Source: Cololabis saira
Taxonomy: Eukaryota > Chordata > Actinopteri > Beloniformes > Belonidae
Direction: 5' to 3'
DNA: 64,000 nt
Assembly: GCF_033807715.1 (NCBI RefSeq)
Contig: NC_084587.1
Span: 14,827,017 to 14,891,016 of the forward strand
Shown: one piece after another, positions 9,966 through 23,967 of the stretch
Layout: the number at the start of each line of letters is the position of its first letter
Position numbering within the stretch: position 1 is the stretch's first letter
The notes under the pieces: generated by a model
Told to the model about the DNA's origin: nothing
The model's database searches: none
What the model saw: only the letters and a program-made list of their open reading frames with translations
Made by a program: the position numbers and the translations under genes

Positions 9966-11573
9966 TGCGTCTACGTGTGCTTTTTGTACATGATGTCGAA
10001 CGCGCTCCTTGCTCAGCTCAACTTAAGCAAACAACACACACCTTCCTGGGCAGTCAAGAGAGCAGACAGAATGAGAAGAAAAAACAGTCAGATGAGAGAC
10101 TGGCCCTTGTACTTCTGAAGAGTTTTTGTCTAACAACTCCCACTAAACAGCCCTGGGAAACGAGGGAAAAGTGGGAGTGAGAGAAAGAGAGAAAGAAAGA
10201 AAAAAATGCGGTCAACAACACATTGTGTTTCAGCTGCAACTGAAACCAAACACGCTCCTTAAAGACCAAGCCAACACACAAGAAGAAAGTGTTTTGAGCA
10301 AACAGATGAGTGATTCACGAGCAGATTAAAGCACCGATGACAGATTGTGACGGATAGCCACTCATGGCGTGTAGCACCTCCGATTTATTTTCAGGAGGAT
10401 ATTACGGTCTCACATGACGTGAGGAGCAGCGATCACGGCAAGATGACGTATCGGCAAACAGGGCTTGGTGGTAATGGATCAGACGTAACACGGACGTTGT
10501 AATCTTTAAAAGACAATGAAAACTGAAAACAGAAAACAGAAGAATGGACGTAACTCTGGTTCAACAAGTTTGTCGGGAGATGATTGATAGCTAACTAACG
10601 TCACATTTACTGAAATCACTGAAAGACAGGAGTCAGATGCTAAAGAAAGAATCAGATCTGAAACCAAAGTTTACCCAAATCAGTTTATCAATGGATTTTG
10701 AGGACTATGAATACGAGAAAAGGGCCTGATATTGGGGTTGCAAAAGTGCAGGCGAGTCCTCTAATGAAAGAAATATGTATACTTCAGGATAAAACACCCA
10801 TGCTTTTAGCTGACAAGATTCAGACTGTACACAGATTTCTGTTTTGAGATGTTAACAGAGTATGTCACGCTATGTGTATACTAATTTTCTTGCATAAAAA
10901 AAAGTTGTCTTAAGTACACAGCCCCTCTAGAAATAAGAATAATATTCCTAAATCTAGTCAAAACTGTTATTTTAAGTAAATATATCTCTGTCAATGGGTT
11001 AAGACATTTTTTTCTACATTCTAATTTTTAAAACTTGCAAAATATTCTAAAATAGTCGTCTAATTTTCTTTAACCACATCTATAAAAATACACATTTGTG
11101 TGAAAGCGTTTTATGGATGTGTTTTCTTTGCCAATAATCAAGAATTGGAAAAGTGAAAGATGAAAAGTGAGATGTTGAAGTCGGCCCCACGTTAAAGCAA
11201 ATGGGGTCAGCCTAAATCAAAGATTAACTGTCTGTTATTAGTGGGAGCCAATCAGAGCTCCGGCACACCTCCGAGGTGCCGAGGCGTTCTGGTGGCCGCG
11301 CAGCACAACCATCAGCCCATCGGGCCAGCAGTTAACCTTTAAACCCCACAGCAAGACTGGAGAGATGGACCAAAGAAACATTAAATCTCCACTTAATGAC
11401 TGAACCCTGTCCGCTAAATCATCGCTCAGGCATTTCTCACTCCACACACTCTCTTCTGCTGGCGTCTGTTACTGCCACAGCCAAGATATTTAGTCTTCAA
11501 CATCTCAACATAAACATGCATTTTGATCGTTTAAAAAGGGGCATGTTGGGGTGTGTTCAGTGTGAGCTGGTAC
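9045..11573. other. Non-coding intronic segment
   Basis: Apart from the microsatellite at 9891-9960 there is no recognisable gene or repeat. Two CCAAT motifs occur near 9357 and 9397 without a convincing promoter around them. Confidence 0.65.
9891..9960. repeat. (GT)n microsatellite
   Basis: Perfect GT run of 70 bp (35 units). Confidence 0.99.
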
Positions 11574-12044
11574 CAGAGTTATTATCGTTCACGAAAACGA
11601 ACGAAAAAACGAAAACTAAAATTGAAAAAACAATTGCGTTAACTGAACTAAATAAAAACGAAAATTAAAAGACAAAAACGAAAAATGAAACTATATTGCG
11701 TGTTTAGAAAACTAACTAAAACGAACTGAAATTATAGATATAATTTCCTCCGTTTTCGTCCCTGTCAATATGAGAATATGATCAATTTATTCCGCTCTGG
11801 CCGTTTATCTCCAACTGGCAGCTACGGCACCTGAACGCCTCACGGTCCGTGACGTCAAAACTAAAACTAAAACTAAAACTAATAAAAACTAAACTAAAAC
11901 TAAGCATTTTTGAAAATATAAAAACTAATAAAAACTAGCAAACCCACACTAAAAACGAATTAAAACTAACTGAATTGAAGGAGAAAAAGTCAAAACGAAA
12001 TAAAACTAAACTAAAATAAAAAATTCAAAACTATTATAACCCTG
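11574..12044. mobile_element. hAT-like MITE filled with an (AAAACTAA)n-type array
   Basis: The left terminus CAGAGTTATTATCGTT and the complement of the right terminus CAGGGTTATAATAGTT are inverted repeats of the CAGRG hAT type. The interior is dominated by actaaaactaaaa/acgaaaa tandem units. The expected 8-bp duplication is not visible (gctggtac versus cccaaggc). A related fragment lies at 27905-28045. Confidence 0.6.
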
Positions 12045-14500
12045 CCCAAGGCCCATCTATGGGATTCAGCATCTGAAATTAAAAATTAAATGAAGAAATA
12101 AATCGCTATGTCCAGCATCTGAGAAGACTCAAAAATGTAATATTGTCGTTAGGGTCCCTACAGTCTGAGCGAGGTAATCTTAACTTTGTGTGTCAGGGGT
12201 CTCCTTCCGCTTGCCGCCATTTGTTATAAGTCCAAACAAGACGACTACTGGTGTAAAAGAAGGAGAGTTCATGGCCATGCTTCTGACACCTGTCATAAAT
12301 GCACTAGTTCCAACCCAGTTAGGAGAAAGCCATAAACCCCAGCGGTGTGCACAATATTCAACAGTCAACTTGTAAAGACCGATAACAAGGAAACAGCGAC
12401 TGGAAGGATAGCTATCAAATACACTTTTTGAACTTATACAAAGTTTAAATGACTTCTGTGGTCTGTGAGGACCCTGTTCACGGCACCACTGCAGCACAAT
12501 GTCATTTTTGAGTCTAACGGGTTTTAAATAGCTCTTTATTTTGACGCAGCTCCATCGCCCCCTGTACAAGACCAAGGCTCTCTGCGGTGTTTTTATCAGA
12601 GTTGAGAACACAGTAGAGTCCACAGCATGAAAAAAACAAAGGCATCATTGTTGAGTCTGGCCTTTTCAAGGGATTTGTTGACAATGAGACTAATAGAAAG
12701 TCATCAGATATATACTTTAAGCCAATTATAAAGAAATCTTTGAATATTACTGATGGTTTTTTTTGTTTTTTTTTTTCAATTAAGAAAAATATATATATAA
12801 CTGGTCTTTGATCACAGTGACGGTCTAATTTTCATGGTTAAGACGCTGGTATTGATGTTCCGGAGCGGAATTACAAAGAACTAAATAAAAGATAACACAC
12901 ACACACACACACACATATATGTTTGAATCTGCTCCCTGGTCAAAACAATGAATAATCGTGGCTAAACTCAGCTCTAACGGCGACTGGTAATCAGTGTCTC
13001 GGCTGACGAGGCTGAGTGACTGATTATGACAAGTTGCCAACGTAAGTAAATGAATAGCTTGTCACAAGAGCACGGGTCCTGCTGTACTTTCCTTCAGAAC
13101 GATACAACCTCTTGCAGAACACCGTGCTGCGTTGTACAGAGGCGTCTCCTCCACAGTCGGCTGCAGAAACCCGTTCCAATAATGCAAAATACACTTTTGG
13201 CATCTCTAAATGTTTTATCGCTTCAGGCAGAGCCGTGAAAGTGACACACTTCCATACAGTACATAATCAAAGAACGCTGCAAGTAAATGAAACTTGACAA
13301 GAGAGAAGTGAGCACTAACGTCCTCACGTGGCCTCGACTCCAACGAGACAAATGGAGAATTAAACCAGGGTCATTTTCCAAAGATTTGTTTTGACAATTG
13401 AAACCACGCTAGGTTAGATTTTCCAGAATCTGAACCCCCTTTCATATTTGTTCCTGCTTCTGTTCTCCATTGCCACTTTTTTCTTTCCTTTTTTTTTCCT
13501 CCTCCCATCCATGTACCTGTCACCATCATTCCTTCGGCTCACCCAAGCTCAAAGACGAGCAGCGGGGAGAGGGAGGAAGGAAGGTAGGTGAGGAGGGAGG
13601 GTGGAGGTGAAGGGGATGAAATGAGTGTGGCTGAACAGAGGGAACGAGGGCGTCTGAGGAGAAAAAGACAAGACGGAGAGAGGAGTGAGAGAAGCTAATG
13701 AACAGAGGGAGAGATGGAGGACTGGACGTTTGGGCCTCCCTCAGCGCTAGAAAGCCCTTCAAAGTGAAACGGGCCCTGAAGTGACCGCCTCCAGCCCACA
13801 CCAACTCAACAACAGAGGGATGATTCCAGTTCATTTAACCGCCCCCTCCCCAACCTGCCTCCAAGACCGTCACTTTTATCTGAAATGTCACTTAAAAAGA
13901 GAACAATCTGACTGGAAGGCGAGACACTGAAGCAGTACCGCGTCGACAGTAGCCGCGGGCTACTTTTATCATATCTTGTGCAACAGTTACAAACATCTCA
14001 TTCAGCTACATAGTCACCGTTAATCAGAAGAGCTGCTTTAGCTTGAGGGGCTTTGCTTCCTTAGACAAACACATTCCTTGGGGTAATCAGCTAGCTCGCT
14101 CAAGGCCAAAGCAGACATTGTTTCAAACAATTACTCCTGGCATTGATCATGTCACACTCGTGATGAAAGCCTCAGTGGCAGTCCTGGCTGTGTGTGCCCA
14201 CAAGTGCGCGAGGCAGGGCTGGCTGTTGGAGTTCAGAGGGGAATGTGGGCATGGGTAAACAAGTGATCGAAAGGAGTTGTAGTTGTAGAGAAGATGAGGG
14301 GGGGGGCGTTACACAAATGGATATCGAAATAAGTGTTTTTCATTAAGGTACAGCACTGAAATGTTTGCATGCAAAGTTGAGATCATTAGACATTTGTTAT
14401 CGATCATTTTATAAGGATAATTGCTTTAGTTTGTCAGTGGACAGTTTCGTTTCTTGAGAAACAGAAGCAGCAAAAGTGCGTCATTAAAGGAGATATAGCA
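12045..14500. other. Non-coding intronic segment
   Basis: No gene is recognised. A 147-codon minus-strand frame (12180-12623) lacks recognisable domains and was not called. A purine-rich tract (13550-13720) and a short CA repeat are present. Confidence 0.6.
12895..12914. repeat. Short (CA)n microsatellite
   Basis: CA run of 20 bp followed by tatata. Confidence 0.95.
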
Positions 14501-14502
14501 TA

Positions 14503-14871
14503 CAGGACTGTCTCAGAAAATTTGAATATTGTGATAAAGTTCTTTATTTTCTATAATGCAATTTAAAAAAAATTAAAATGTCATACATTCTGGATTCATT
14601 ACAAATCAACTGAAATATTGCAAGCCTTTTATTATTTTAATATTGCTGATTATGGTTTACAGTTTAAGATTAAGATTCCCAGAATATTCTAATTTTTTGA
14701 GATAGGATATTTGAGTTTTCTTAAGCTGTAAGCCATGATCAGCAATATTAAAATAATAAAAGGCTTGCAATATTTCAGTTGATTTGTAATGAATCCAGAA
14801 TGTATGACATTTTTGCATTACAGAAAATAAAGGACTTTATCACAATATTCTAATTTTCTGAGACAGTCCTG
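14503..14871. mobile_element. Mariner-type palindromic MITE, complete copy
   Basis: Flanked by TA (14501-14502 and 14872-14873). The terminal inverted repeat is CAGGACTGTCTCAGAAAATT, and the two halves are complementary over nearly their full length, so the whole 369 bp can fold into a long hairpin. Two further, truncated copies lie in the fold-back at 56651-57003 and 58057-58408. Confidence 0.85.
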
Positions 14872-15841
14872 TAATATTTTTTAAGATTTCATACAATTCC
14901 TGAGATATTGATGACATATCTCAATTTTAAGTCACATCTTTGAATATCTGTATCATGCTTTGATCAAAATATCTCAAGGATACAGTACAAAAGCTCCCTT
15001 TTCACACTTATTGTTCAAGTTCTTTTAACAGCAACCGGCTTTAGGGGGGCCAAGTCAACCGACTGACTGACTGTGTGATCGCTTACCAGCACAACATCAA
15101 ACATCAACAAGAGTGAAGCAACTAGCTCACGGAGCTGCGATGGACGTCATAACAGGGGTGATGAAGAGACTTGAGACAGTGATGACCAAGCAAATCTAAA
15201 TCCGTAGAAGCAGCTTAACCTCCAGGCCTGCAGGGGGACCTGCTGAGCTGAAAAAATTTCCTTTGTGCTGATTTAAAAGCCGTTATGTAAAGTAAGCTAA
15301 CAGCTTTGCATTTTTTATCTATTTTATTCCTTTGAAAATTGACAAAAATGGTCTCAAACATTGAGAGTTTAAGGTTTCCCTATTAAAGTATGCAATGTTT
15401 GTAAAATGCTATACATAATGTATTTTATTTGGAAAAACAACAACAAAAGTTTCTTTTTTATAGAGGAAAGTCCCGCACTGACTGATAAGTACCCAGAAGT
15501 CATTCCCTTTGCACGAGGTAAACTCGCAGCAGTTGCAGTTCACACGTACAAAAAAACAACACCAAATGGCTGTATATGACCTTTTTTCCAAGTATCCTTC
15601 CCATTTTACCTCGGAGGATTACAAATGAGCCAACCTTTGCACACACTCGGGCCCACCCTGTTGACAAACACAACTCAAGACTTCAGAAATATCTCTTATA
15701 ACCTTTCTCCCTTTTCCTTTTAAACACATCCTTCAAAAAAGTGAACCATGAAACCATGAAAAGCCTTCTCATGCTGTTACGCATCACTGCTTTTTCTTAT
15801 TCCTTTTTTAATATCACTGAATATAACTTCGGTGAATCAAT

Positions 15842-15842
<1 letters not shown>

Positions 15843-15880
<38 letters not shown>
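15843..15880. repeat. (AC)n microsatellite
   Basis: AC run of about 38 bp with one GC interruption. Confidence 0.97.
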
Positions 15881-15881
<1 letters not shown>

Positions 15882-16014
15882 AAACAAACAGCTCACCTCA
15901 CCGGGGCAAAAGTCCACATGTTGTGTGACGAAGAACCCGGAAGTCTATTCAGCATAATACCAGCTTCTCCGTGTAGTCACTGAAGCATTTAAAAAAAGAA
16001 ATCCCCCACCTTAA

Positions 16015-16058
16015 ACACACACACACGGACACACACACACACACACGGACACACACAC
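16015..16058. repeat. Compound (AC)n microsatellite
   Basis: AC runs broken by two acacggac units. Confidence 0.95.
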
Positions 16059-17142
16059 TTGGTGTCATGCCACTCCACTGGTTCCACTGGTTTCATTGAA
16101 AGGACACCTTGATCTCCATTCCAATCACTGATTGGTTTGAGTGCCTTTGTTGCCTTTTTCCAATCAGTCTGGCTCCTCTGTGAAACAGGCCAGACTTGTG
16201 AACTTCCCACATACACAACGCAATAAACTGCTTCCAAGACAAGAGAGAAAAGCAGAACGCAAAGAGGCCACCAGTCACAAGCACAAGTTGCTAGAAAGTA
16301 ATGACGACAGCATGAACAGAATAAGCATCTTTTAAAAAGAGACCTGAAGTGGAGAGACTATTAAAAAAAAAAAGACACATGCCGAGGTCAGCATTAACAG
16401 TTTACCTGTATCCCAGAGCGGATATTGATCAACAGGCCGAGGAGCTACAGTCAGTGTGTCAGTCACTTCACACTTGCCTACAACTCTGGGTCTCGATCCA
16501 TTCACACAGCTGCGGTGTTGACAGGCAGTGGCAGTGAGACATGAGGACATGCAGAGTGCTGAGCAAGGCTGCTCTAGTGTTAATCATTCCTAGGAGCCAC
16601 AACAGGGAGGCGGGGCCACGCGGGACAGGTAACAACCCCCCCCCCCAGCTTTTTTCTTCCAGCTTCAATCTCTCCCTTACTCACCTGATAAGAAACCAGC
16701 CAAAAGGAGAGGCGAGGGATGAAAGGGCACAGGGTGTGACAAACAAATGATTGATGGAAATCAAGGAAAAGTCATGAGCTTGTGTTGTGGGGTTGTAGGC
16801 GGAGTTTGGGGTACCAACGCAACAGACAGGATGTGCAGGTAATTCAACTTTTTTTTTAGGATGATATTTATTAATGTAAAAGTCAAAATAATTGGGGGTC
16901 TTTCATCCTTAACGGTAAATTGTGTCATAAATCAGAAGTAAGTAAAAAAAAGAAAAGCACCATTGAATGATTGTGGTTTAATGCCTTTAAACTTTTAATA
17001 ATTTAATGCCATTTTAAGGTTGAAGTTTTTTTTGCAAAGTTCACATAATTTCTTACATGCTTTGGTCAAATCACCAGAAAGTACAACAGTTCAACTTGAA
17101 ATCACATCTTTATACTTCTTTTCATAGCAGCTGGTTTTGGGA

Positions 17143-17172
17143 GGTGGAGTCAGTCAAGTGTGTGACTCCACC
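17143..17172. repeat. Small perfect hairpin
   Basis: GGTGGAGTC (17143-17151) is the exact complement of GACTCCACC (17164-17172), with a 12-nt loop. No role known. Confidence 0.8.
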
Positions 17173-19479
17173 CGTTCAAACACTAAATCCTTCACTTGAC
17201 TTCACTACACTCATTCTCTGAAGTGTGCCTTGTTAGAAACTGACTTAGTAACTTAAAAAACACTTATTTATGCGCCCTTACGTACTGTACGTTGTTTCAA
17301 GTGTTGTTATACATCGCAGCCCTCATACCTCCGTCCGTCTTTTACGTAGCCTTGGTAAGTTAATTCATTCGCTAGTGGGCAGTGCTGTATGTTTGTATGA
17401 AAAAATTTATTTTGTTGGTACTGTTGCTGTTTTTTTTGGGGTATATTAAATCCTTAAAAAAACTGGACATTTTAACTGATATTTCATACAAATATTTCAC
17501 CAATATGTAAATCAGAGATCTCTAGAGACATACACATACTGGTCTTTAAAAGATGTGTGCACGTGCATGTGTGCGGGGTGGGGTGCTATTGAAAGAGTGA
17601 AACAGTAAAAAAATAATAGGAGTCATCACATAAGATCGTCCAGAGGTCAGAGGTGCTTTGATACAGACAAGATCTGTACCTGGAATATTAAAAAAAAGTA
17701 GATATTTACTTCTGAATCCATTTTGACTGGATGGGCAGTGGCGACATGGGGTTCATGACATAATAAAAAGGTACCTCAGTTGGCATTTTAGTAAATGACA
17801 TAATGACAGCAAGATTTAATCATCCTTGAGGACAATGCCAACAAAGGCGGAGTGGCCAATCTTGGCAAAAGTAACAGGCACATACATCTGCAAGAGAAGA
17901 ACGGCCAACTGGCCTCTCACAATACTCCACAAATCCTTTAAATGTATTTAAACCATTATGACTTTTATGTTTATACTTCTTTTCTATGTTCTTCAAAAGC
18001 AAATGATGCAGAACCTTAAAAACAATATACTTCCACATTTATTTATTTTACTCATTAATCATACATCCATTATTTGTGATATGCAACTTAAACATTCTAA
18101 TTACATTTTGTCTAAACAGTCCCTATTTGGTTCAGATAAAAGTTGACCCAAACAATACTGTGAAGGTGTAAAATTCTAACAGTACATAAGGGTTAAATCG
18201 TCTCATGGTGTTTTTCTGTCAACGACGGACCCATTTACAGTAACTGGTCGAGAGTATCACATCACCAGATATCACAGTATCACCGATAGTTTCACTCTGC
18301 GTGTTGTTTTAAGTAAGAACTGAAAGTTTAGTGGTGACAAGCAGCTAAACTCATCAAAGATGAGGACAATGCAAACTGGACTAAAGCCGTCACATTCCAC
18401 TCATGTTTGATAGAAACGGAGAGTGTCAGAGAGAGTAGGAAGGACGGCACACTGACAATGTGTGGAAGTGTATATAACCTCTAAGAACCCTTAAAGAGAA
18501 GCAGGGCTGTGGGGATCTGTCCGACGGGCCGCCCCTCTACTCCAGCCATTGTACGTGTTATTCATTAACCAACAACTCTGTTAATGAAGGACAAGCAATC
18601 ACGGATTCTGACCTTTTTGGCAGCAAACTCTGATAGACACAGAGTGTGCAGATAGGCAGTTCAAAGTTTTCAAATGGAGAAATCTCTCTCTGCCAGGATG
18701 TATAAAAGCTGGGAGTGAAGGCCATGCACAGCCATAAACCTATTTTAAGGTGGGGGGAGAGGGATTAAAACACCTAGATGACTTTATGGCCGACGCACCT
18801 ATATCACACAAGCAATCACACATGCAAAAACCCGGAAAATATATATCATCATTGTTGGTGTCAACTACAAAATAAGAATAAGAAAACAAATAAAAAGTCT
18901 GTTTTGTAATATTTTAATTTCTTATCCATTTGTAAAAAAGACAATTAAAAGGGAGAAGTTATAATTGCTGACAAATATACTGTATTGTATCAATGACTAT
19001 GACCAGGAAATTAAAGAAATACTCCAGAAACAAGCCTAGGTCTAGGAATGTAAGCATTCGTTAGGAAACAAACGATAGTGAAATGAAGCGGTTTTGAGAT
19101 AGGACGACCTACACGTTTACAGCTAAATGACAGTTAGTGTTTGCACTTGGGGCAATTGACCTGTGCCAAAATAAATCAATATTTCAAGTCTCTGACCAGA
19201 CTCAAAAATGTAATTCCATTTAATTTATCATGTGGAAACTGAAATGGCTTTAACTTTGTAAATGTGCCAAAAGGGTCTAAAAAGGACTGTTTGTACAGGA
19301 ATTTCTTTCTGGTCACCTCCACCTCATAAGTCTGTACAAGTTGACTATCAATGTTGCGTGAACGTCTGTAAATAGATAAAGGAGGAGAGTTCATGGTCTC
19401 TGCTACTAAAGCCCGCCCATTTTGTCGTATATCAAACGACTGATCTAGTTGTATGAAAACAAAGTCTCAAATTGCCCCC

Positions 19480-19700
19480 CTATGGTGGTTGAGGGGTTTG
19501 CATGTCCAAATGAATCCTAGAGGGTATGTTGTCCATGTCCCTGGCCCAGCTTAAGGGTACCAGGCCCTCACCCTTGAGCAAGGCATGGAGGTAGGTCCTT
19601 GCTGGCCAGTGCCTGGAGGTTGCCACATGGGTTTGCCCTCCTGTCGGTTCATTACCTGCAGGAGGGCCTTGTGGGTCAGGGTTTGGGCAGCAGCCAAAGG
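19480..19700. repeat. Diverged interspersed repeat
   Basis: A GC-richer island containing ggtttgcatgtccaaatgaa and a repeated ccctcctg/caggaggg pair resembles a widespread fish repeat, but has no intact frame. Class unassigned. Confidence 0.35.
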
Positions 19701-21215
19701 TGTACTTAGTGTAGTTCCCTTACCTGCTGAAACTACTTTTTCGGACTAAACGCCCTCTAAAATAATACTGTTAAACTTTCTTTGTATGCAAATTTGAAAA
19801 TAATTATAGAAAAACTCAGGAAAGTTAGTCAAAACTAAAAATCTGATTTGATTGTCACAAAAACAAAAAAAAAATCCATTCAATTCAATCACCACACGTG
19901 CCATCAAAGCAGTTTCACACCATTAAAATAGCACAATGTGGTGACGATAGTCATCAGAGACAAAGACAGGGGAGAGACGTGGAGGAACTGGCCCTGCAAG
20001 TCTCATGTGACCCATAAGAAGCTGCACACAAACAGCTTGGCAACAGTGACCGAGGTGGATGAAGAGGGACACGTACTCCTTGTACAGCTGCAAATGTTTA
20101 CTGCTTTTAAAAATTATCCCACACCACAAAGTTACTGGAAAATAATGTTTAAAGGCAGCCTGATGAGTTATGCATAACCGTCTCCTCTCAGCTTAAGCGA
20201 TCATTAACTTATGTGTTCAATAGTGTCACTTTTTTTTAAAAAGTATCAGTATGTGGCTGTCAAATGAAATGCTGCTAAAAAAACTAGATAATTTTATTTA
20301 CTTTTAGCAGTATTTCCTGTAGAAAAACAACCGTCACGTTACCAGAAACCATGAACTATCTTCTTCAAGGCCGTCCACATCAGCACTAGTCAAACATGAT
20401 ATCTTTACTTTGCAAGCAGATTTCAGCACGGATGTCAGAAACTAACTGAAACAATGTCACGTGGGGGGTGGAGCGGGGGTAGCGGGGGGGCCAACACTGT
20501 ATTGTATGTAAACGTCAAACTCTCTTCTCCCGTTACTGGAAACATAAACATTAGAGAAATGCCCTGACATGCGCGTCAACTCTGCAGGAAACGTGAGAGC
20601 GACTGGGAGGCTTGCTGCAGGTCAAACGTGCCTGTTCCTCGTGAAAAGGCCTCTAACACGAAGAACATCCCGCCTTCAGAGGTGTCAGCGGGATTTCTGT
20701 GTTTCTGTCACGGAAGTTTTGCCATCGTTTTATCTGCATCGGTTTCCATAGGAACCCTTTCCATTAACCTTTCTCTGTGGACTGAACTCTAACACTCAGA
20801 GTCAAATCATTGTATATTTGAAGAACAAAAAATAATTATGCTTAAGTGGATAGGATCATTATTTAAATGGATCAGAACTCATCTGAGCCTGATACTGAGA
20901 TCTCGCTGGAGGAAGCGAGCCCCACAGGCCGTCAAAAAGCCTGCATGTAAGTATTCACAACAGATGGATAGGTATGTAAGGACAGAAGCATCAAACCTGT
21001 CCGGTATTTGAAGCAAAGTATTTTGCATCAAAAAAATCCTGTGATGGCAAGACTGCGATTAAACTGACAGGAAAATGTCTGACTTTATTCAGTTGTAACA
21101 CTTCCTCATCCAAACGGTCACCTCACATCCTGTAACTAATGTCAGCCAATCCTGATGTCTTCCTTCTGATTAACACAATGACTCAGCACAAAAAGAGAGC
21201 CTTTCTGGTTTATTT

Positions 21216-21216
<1 letters not shown>

Positions 21217-21276
<60 letters not shown>

Positions 21277-21304
21277 CACGTGCACGCACACACGCGCACA
21301 CACA
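21217..21304. repeat. (CA)n microsatellite
   Basis: CA run of about 88 bp, the last third interrupted by CG and TG steps. Confidence 0.98.
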
Positions 21305-23162
21305 AAGAAGCTGACAATAAGGTCCAACTATTTTTTTTTTTCCATTCTGTTGAAAGACGTTTCCCCTTTTGCCCAGAATCTGGTCAGCTGACGTTCTTCT
21401 CGTAGTCATGTGGCCTGCAGTAACCAGTCACAGACGCGTCAGCAGTGTGTGTTTAGGTGCTACAATCACCGTCAAGGTCAAGGAGACTAGGAAGAAGGAA
21501 GAAAGGAGAGGAGAGCAATATTGAAAAGAAAAAAAAGAAGCAAAAGAGGGCAGAAACTTCAGGGCAAAGGAGAAACAGTCATACGAACTACAGTTAACCA
21601 CATTGTAGCTGATCATTATCTGGCCAATAACCACTAACCGCTGCAGCGTCAACATGGATGACTGTCCTTCCTCCCAACAGTGGAAATTAACTACCGGTAA
21701 CTGCCATGTGACAGTGAAAGCATAAAGTGCTTACAAATATTCTATCAGCTACACATTACTAATATATGTGACTACATATTGTTTAACTATGCCAAATTAA
21801 CAACCAGACTGTCAGTTAAATCTACACAAAAATAAAAGTCAACACAGACCACAGGGACAGTTTCACAGTCTGTTAGCATGTGGCTAACCTAGCTGTGCTT
21901 TAACTTGATTTTAACTAAACTACCACTTTTTTGGGAAGGGATTTCTAGCTTTCACAGTTTCATGTAATTTCCGGTCATTTCTACTGGCAAAAACCACACC
22001 TATTAACTCCACGTCAACGATGATTAAATGAGCTGCTAGCGCCACACTTAGCATTGCGGCACTAAGCGACTCAGGAAAGTAGTGAAAATGAGAAAGTGAC
22101 AGAGCGTGAGACTGAACAACACTAAATCTTGAATTAAACCTCCACATCTTTAGGGGAACCCTCTGAGTTGAAAACTTCTGATAGAAATCAGAAGAAAGTA
22201 CGAAGCAGAAGTCATCAAAATCTGAAGCCACAAACTGGAAGCTAACTTCAGGGTAGTAAAGTATGCCATGGTTCTTAAAATTTGCCTTCGAAGTCAGTAC
22301 ATTCAGCACATGAAATCAAATGTTTCATCTCTATTAGTACGTAACAGATTTTATGACTGCAAGGGTTTAATTGAAGGTAAATATTTGCAACAGGACTGTG
22401 TGGCGTGACTCGTGAGACTAAAGCAGCTGCATTATTGACATTATTTGTGATGATAAAACAATTAAAGATGCTAAAAATAAACCTAAAGAACTGTTATTCA
22501 CACAAATCGATACAAAATAAACTCCAATAACAAAATGTAGAAAATGAAGCATACTTTGGTTTGATTTGTATGTTTTGTTTGTGTGTTCTGATGTATTTAC
22601 ACTTATCGTGCACGTTTTTAGCACAGGTATCAAATTGATGGAGCTGTCCCTGTATCTACGTTAAAGGAAATACTGAAAGGAACGTATCAAAAAGAAAGAG
22701 TGCGAGGTAAGGCATAAACATTTTTTATATTTGTGTAGGTGCACGGCCCTTTAAGCGCTAGCGTTAACGCTTCACATAATTAATCCACAGAGTAAATGTG
22801 AGTACATTCACAAGATTCACAAACATGTAAGTCCCCTAACAATTATGGCAAGAGATTGTTAAATGTTTAACTTTTAATCCACCAAGCATACATCTGATTG
22901 ACTGAGGTGGTGTGTACCCCTCCAACATCCTCGGTGCTAAATTTTAAATTTTATTGTTTCCTCATCTCATTTCTTGCCAGTTTAAGACAGCAGTTTAAAT
23001 TTGTCCAATTCTGTCTTTCAGGGAACGTAACTCTAAAAATGTCAGAAGATTGAACTAGTTAGCTGTTAAAATACATCAATTACAGGCGAAAGCCAAACAA
23101 ATCTTCACCAATAACTGTTGCCTGGAGAGGGAATGTGTTTTCCAGTACATGTAGAAGCAGAG

Positions 23163-23200
23163 ACACACACACACACAGGCACACACACACACACACACAC
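23163..23200. repeat. (AC)n microsatellite
   Basis: AC run of 38 bp with one AGGC interruption. Confidence 0.97.
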
Positions 23201-23635
23201 AAGTCCGGCCTCAGTAAAGTGAGAAGAGGAAAGTATAAAAGACCGATAAGAGCTGAATGAAAACCTGCTAGAATTCAGCGCTGGTCAACCCCTGATAGAC
23301 AAACAATGGCTAAACTGCCGAACTGTGTCACGCAAACTACTCACAGCAATGGGTACTTTATGACAACAACAAAAATCCTGAGAAACCAAAGCTGTGTATA
23401 ATACACCTGTTCTCCTGCCTGTACTCTGAAACTACTCGATAACAAAGAGGAAAAATGTGGGAACGTTGCAGAAAGGGAAAGATGTGCAAACTCCAGCTGG
23501 AACAATGAAGGAAACGGCTCAATGTGTCGGCATGCAGGTATGGCTATCGTGCGACCACTTTGTGTCAGTTTTGTGAATGGGTTCACAGTCAGACCGGACC
23601 CGTGGAACATTCCATTCTGGCACAGCGTAGGGGGG

Positions 23636-23639
<4 letters not shown>

Positions 23640-23716
<77 letters not shown>
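23640..23716. repeat. (GT)n microsatellite
   Basis: Perfect GT run of about 77 bp; inverted partner of the CA array at 23851-23963. Confidence 0.99.
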
Positions 23717-23718
<2 letters not shown>

Positions 23719-23850
23719 CGAGGTGGAGCTTTATCATGAGATGCCGTGTCATACAGTGTTCAGTTTCTGTCCTTCAGACCTACTCACGTCTACACAGTTT
23801 CACACAAACCAGGTTTTCTTGCCTTCCCTACAAGATACAAATCTCATACT

Positions 23851-23872
23851 ACACACACACACAGACACACGC

Positions 23873-23963
<91 letters not shown>
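23851..23963. repeat. Long (CA)n microsatellite
   Basis: AC array of about 113 bp, imperfect in its first 30 bp and perfect after that. Confidence 0.99.

Positions 23964-23967
<4 letters not shown>

Noticed and set aside
12180..12623. 147-residue minus-strand frame as a gene
   Set aside because: No recognisable domain, no splice context and no known protein pattern; likely chance or repeat-derived.
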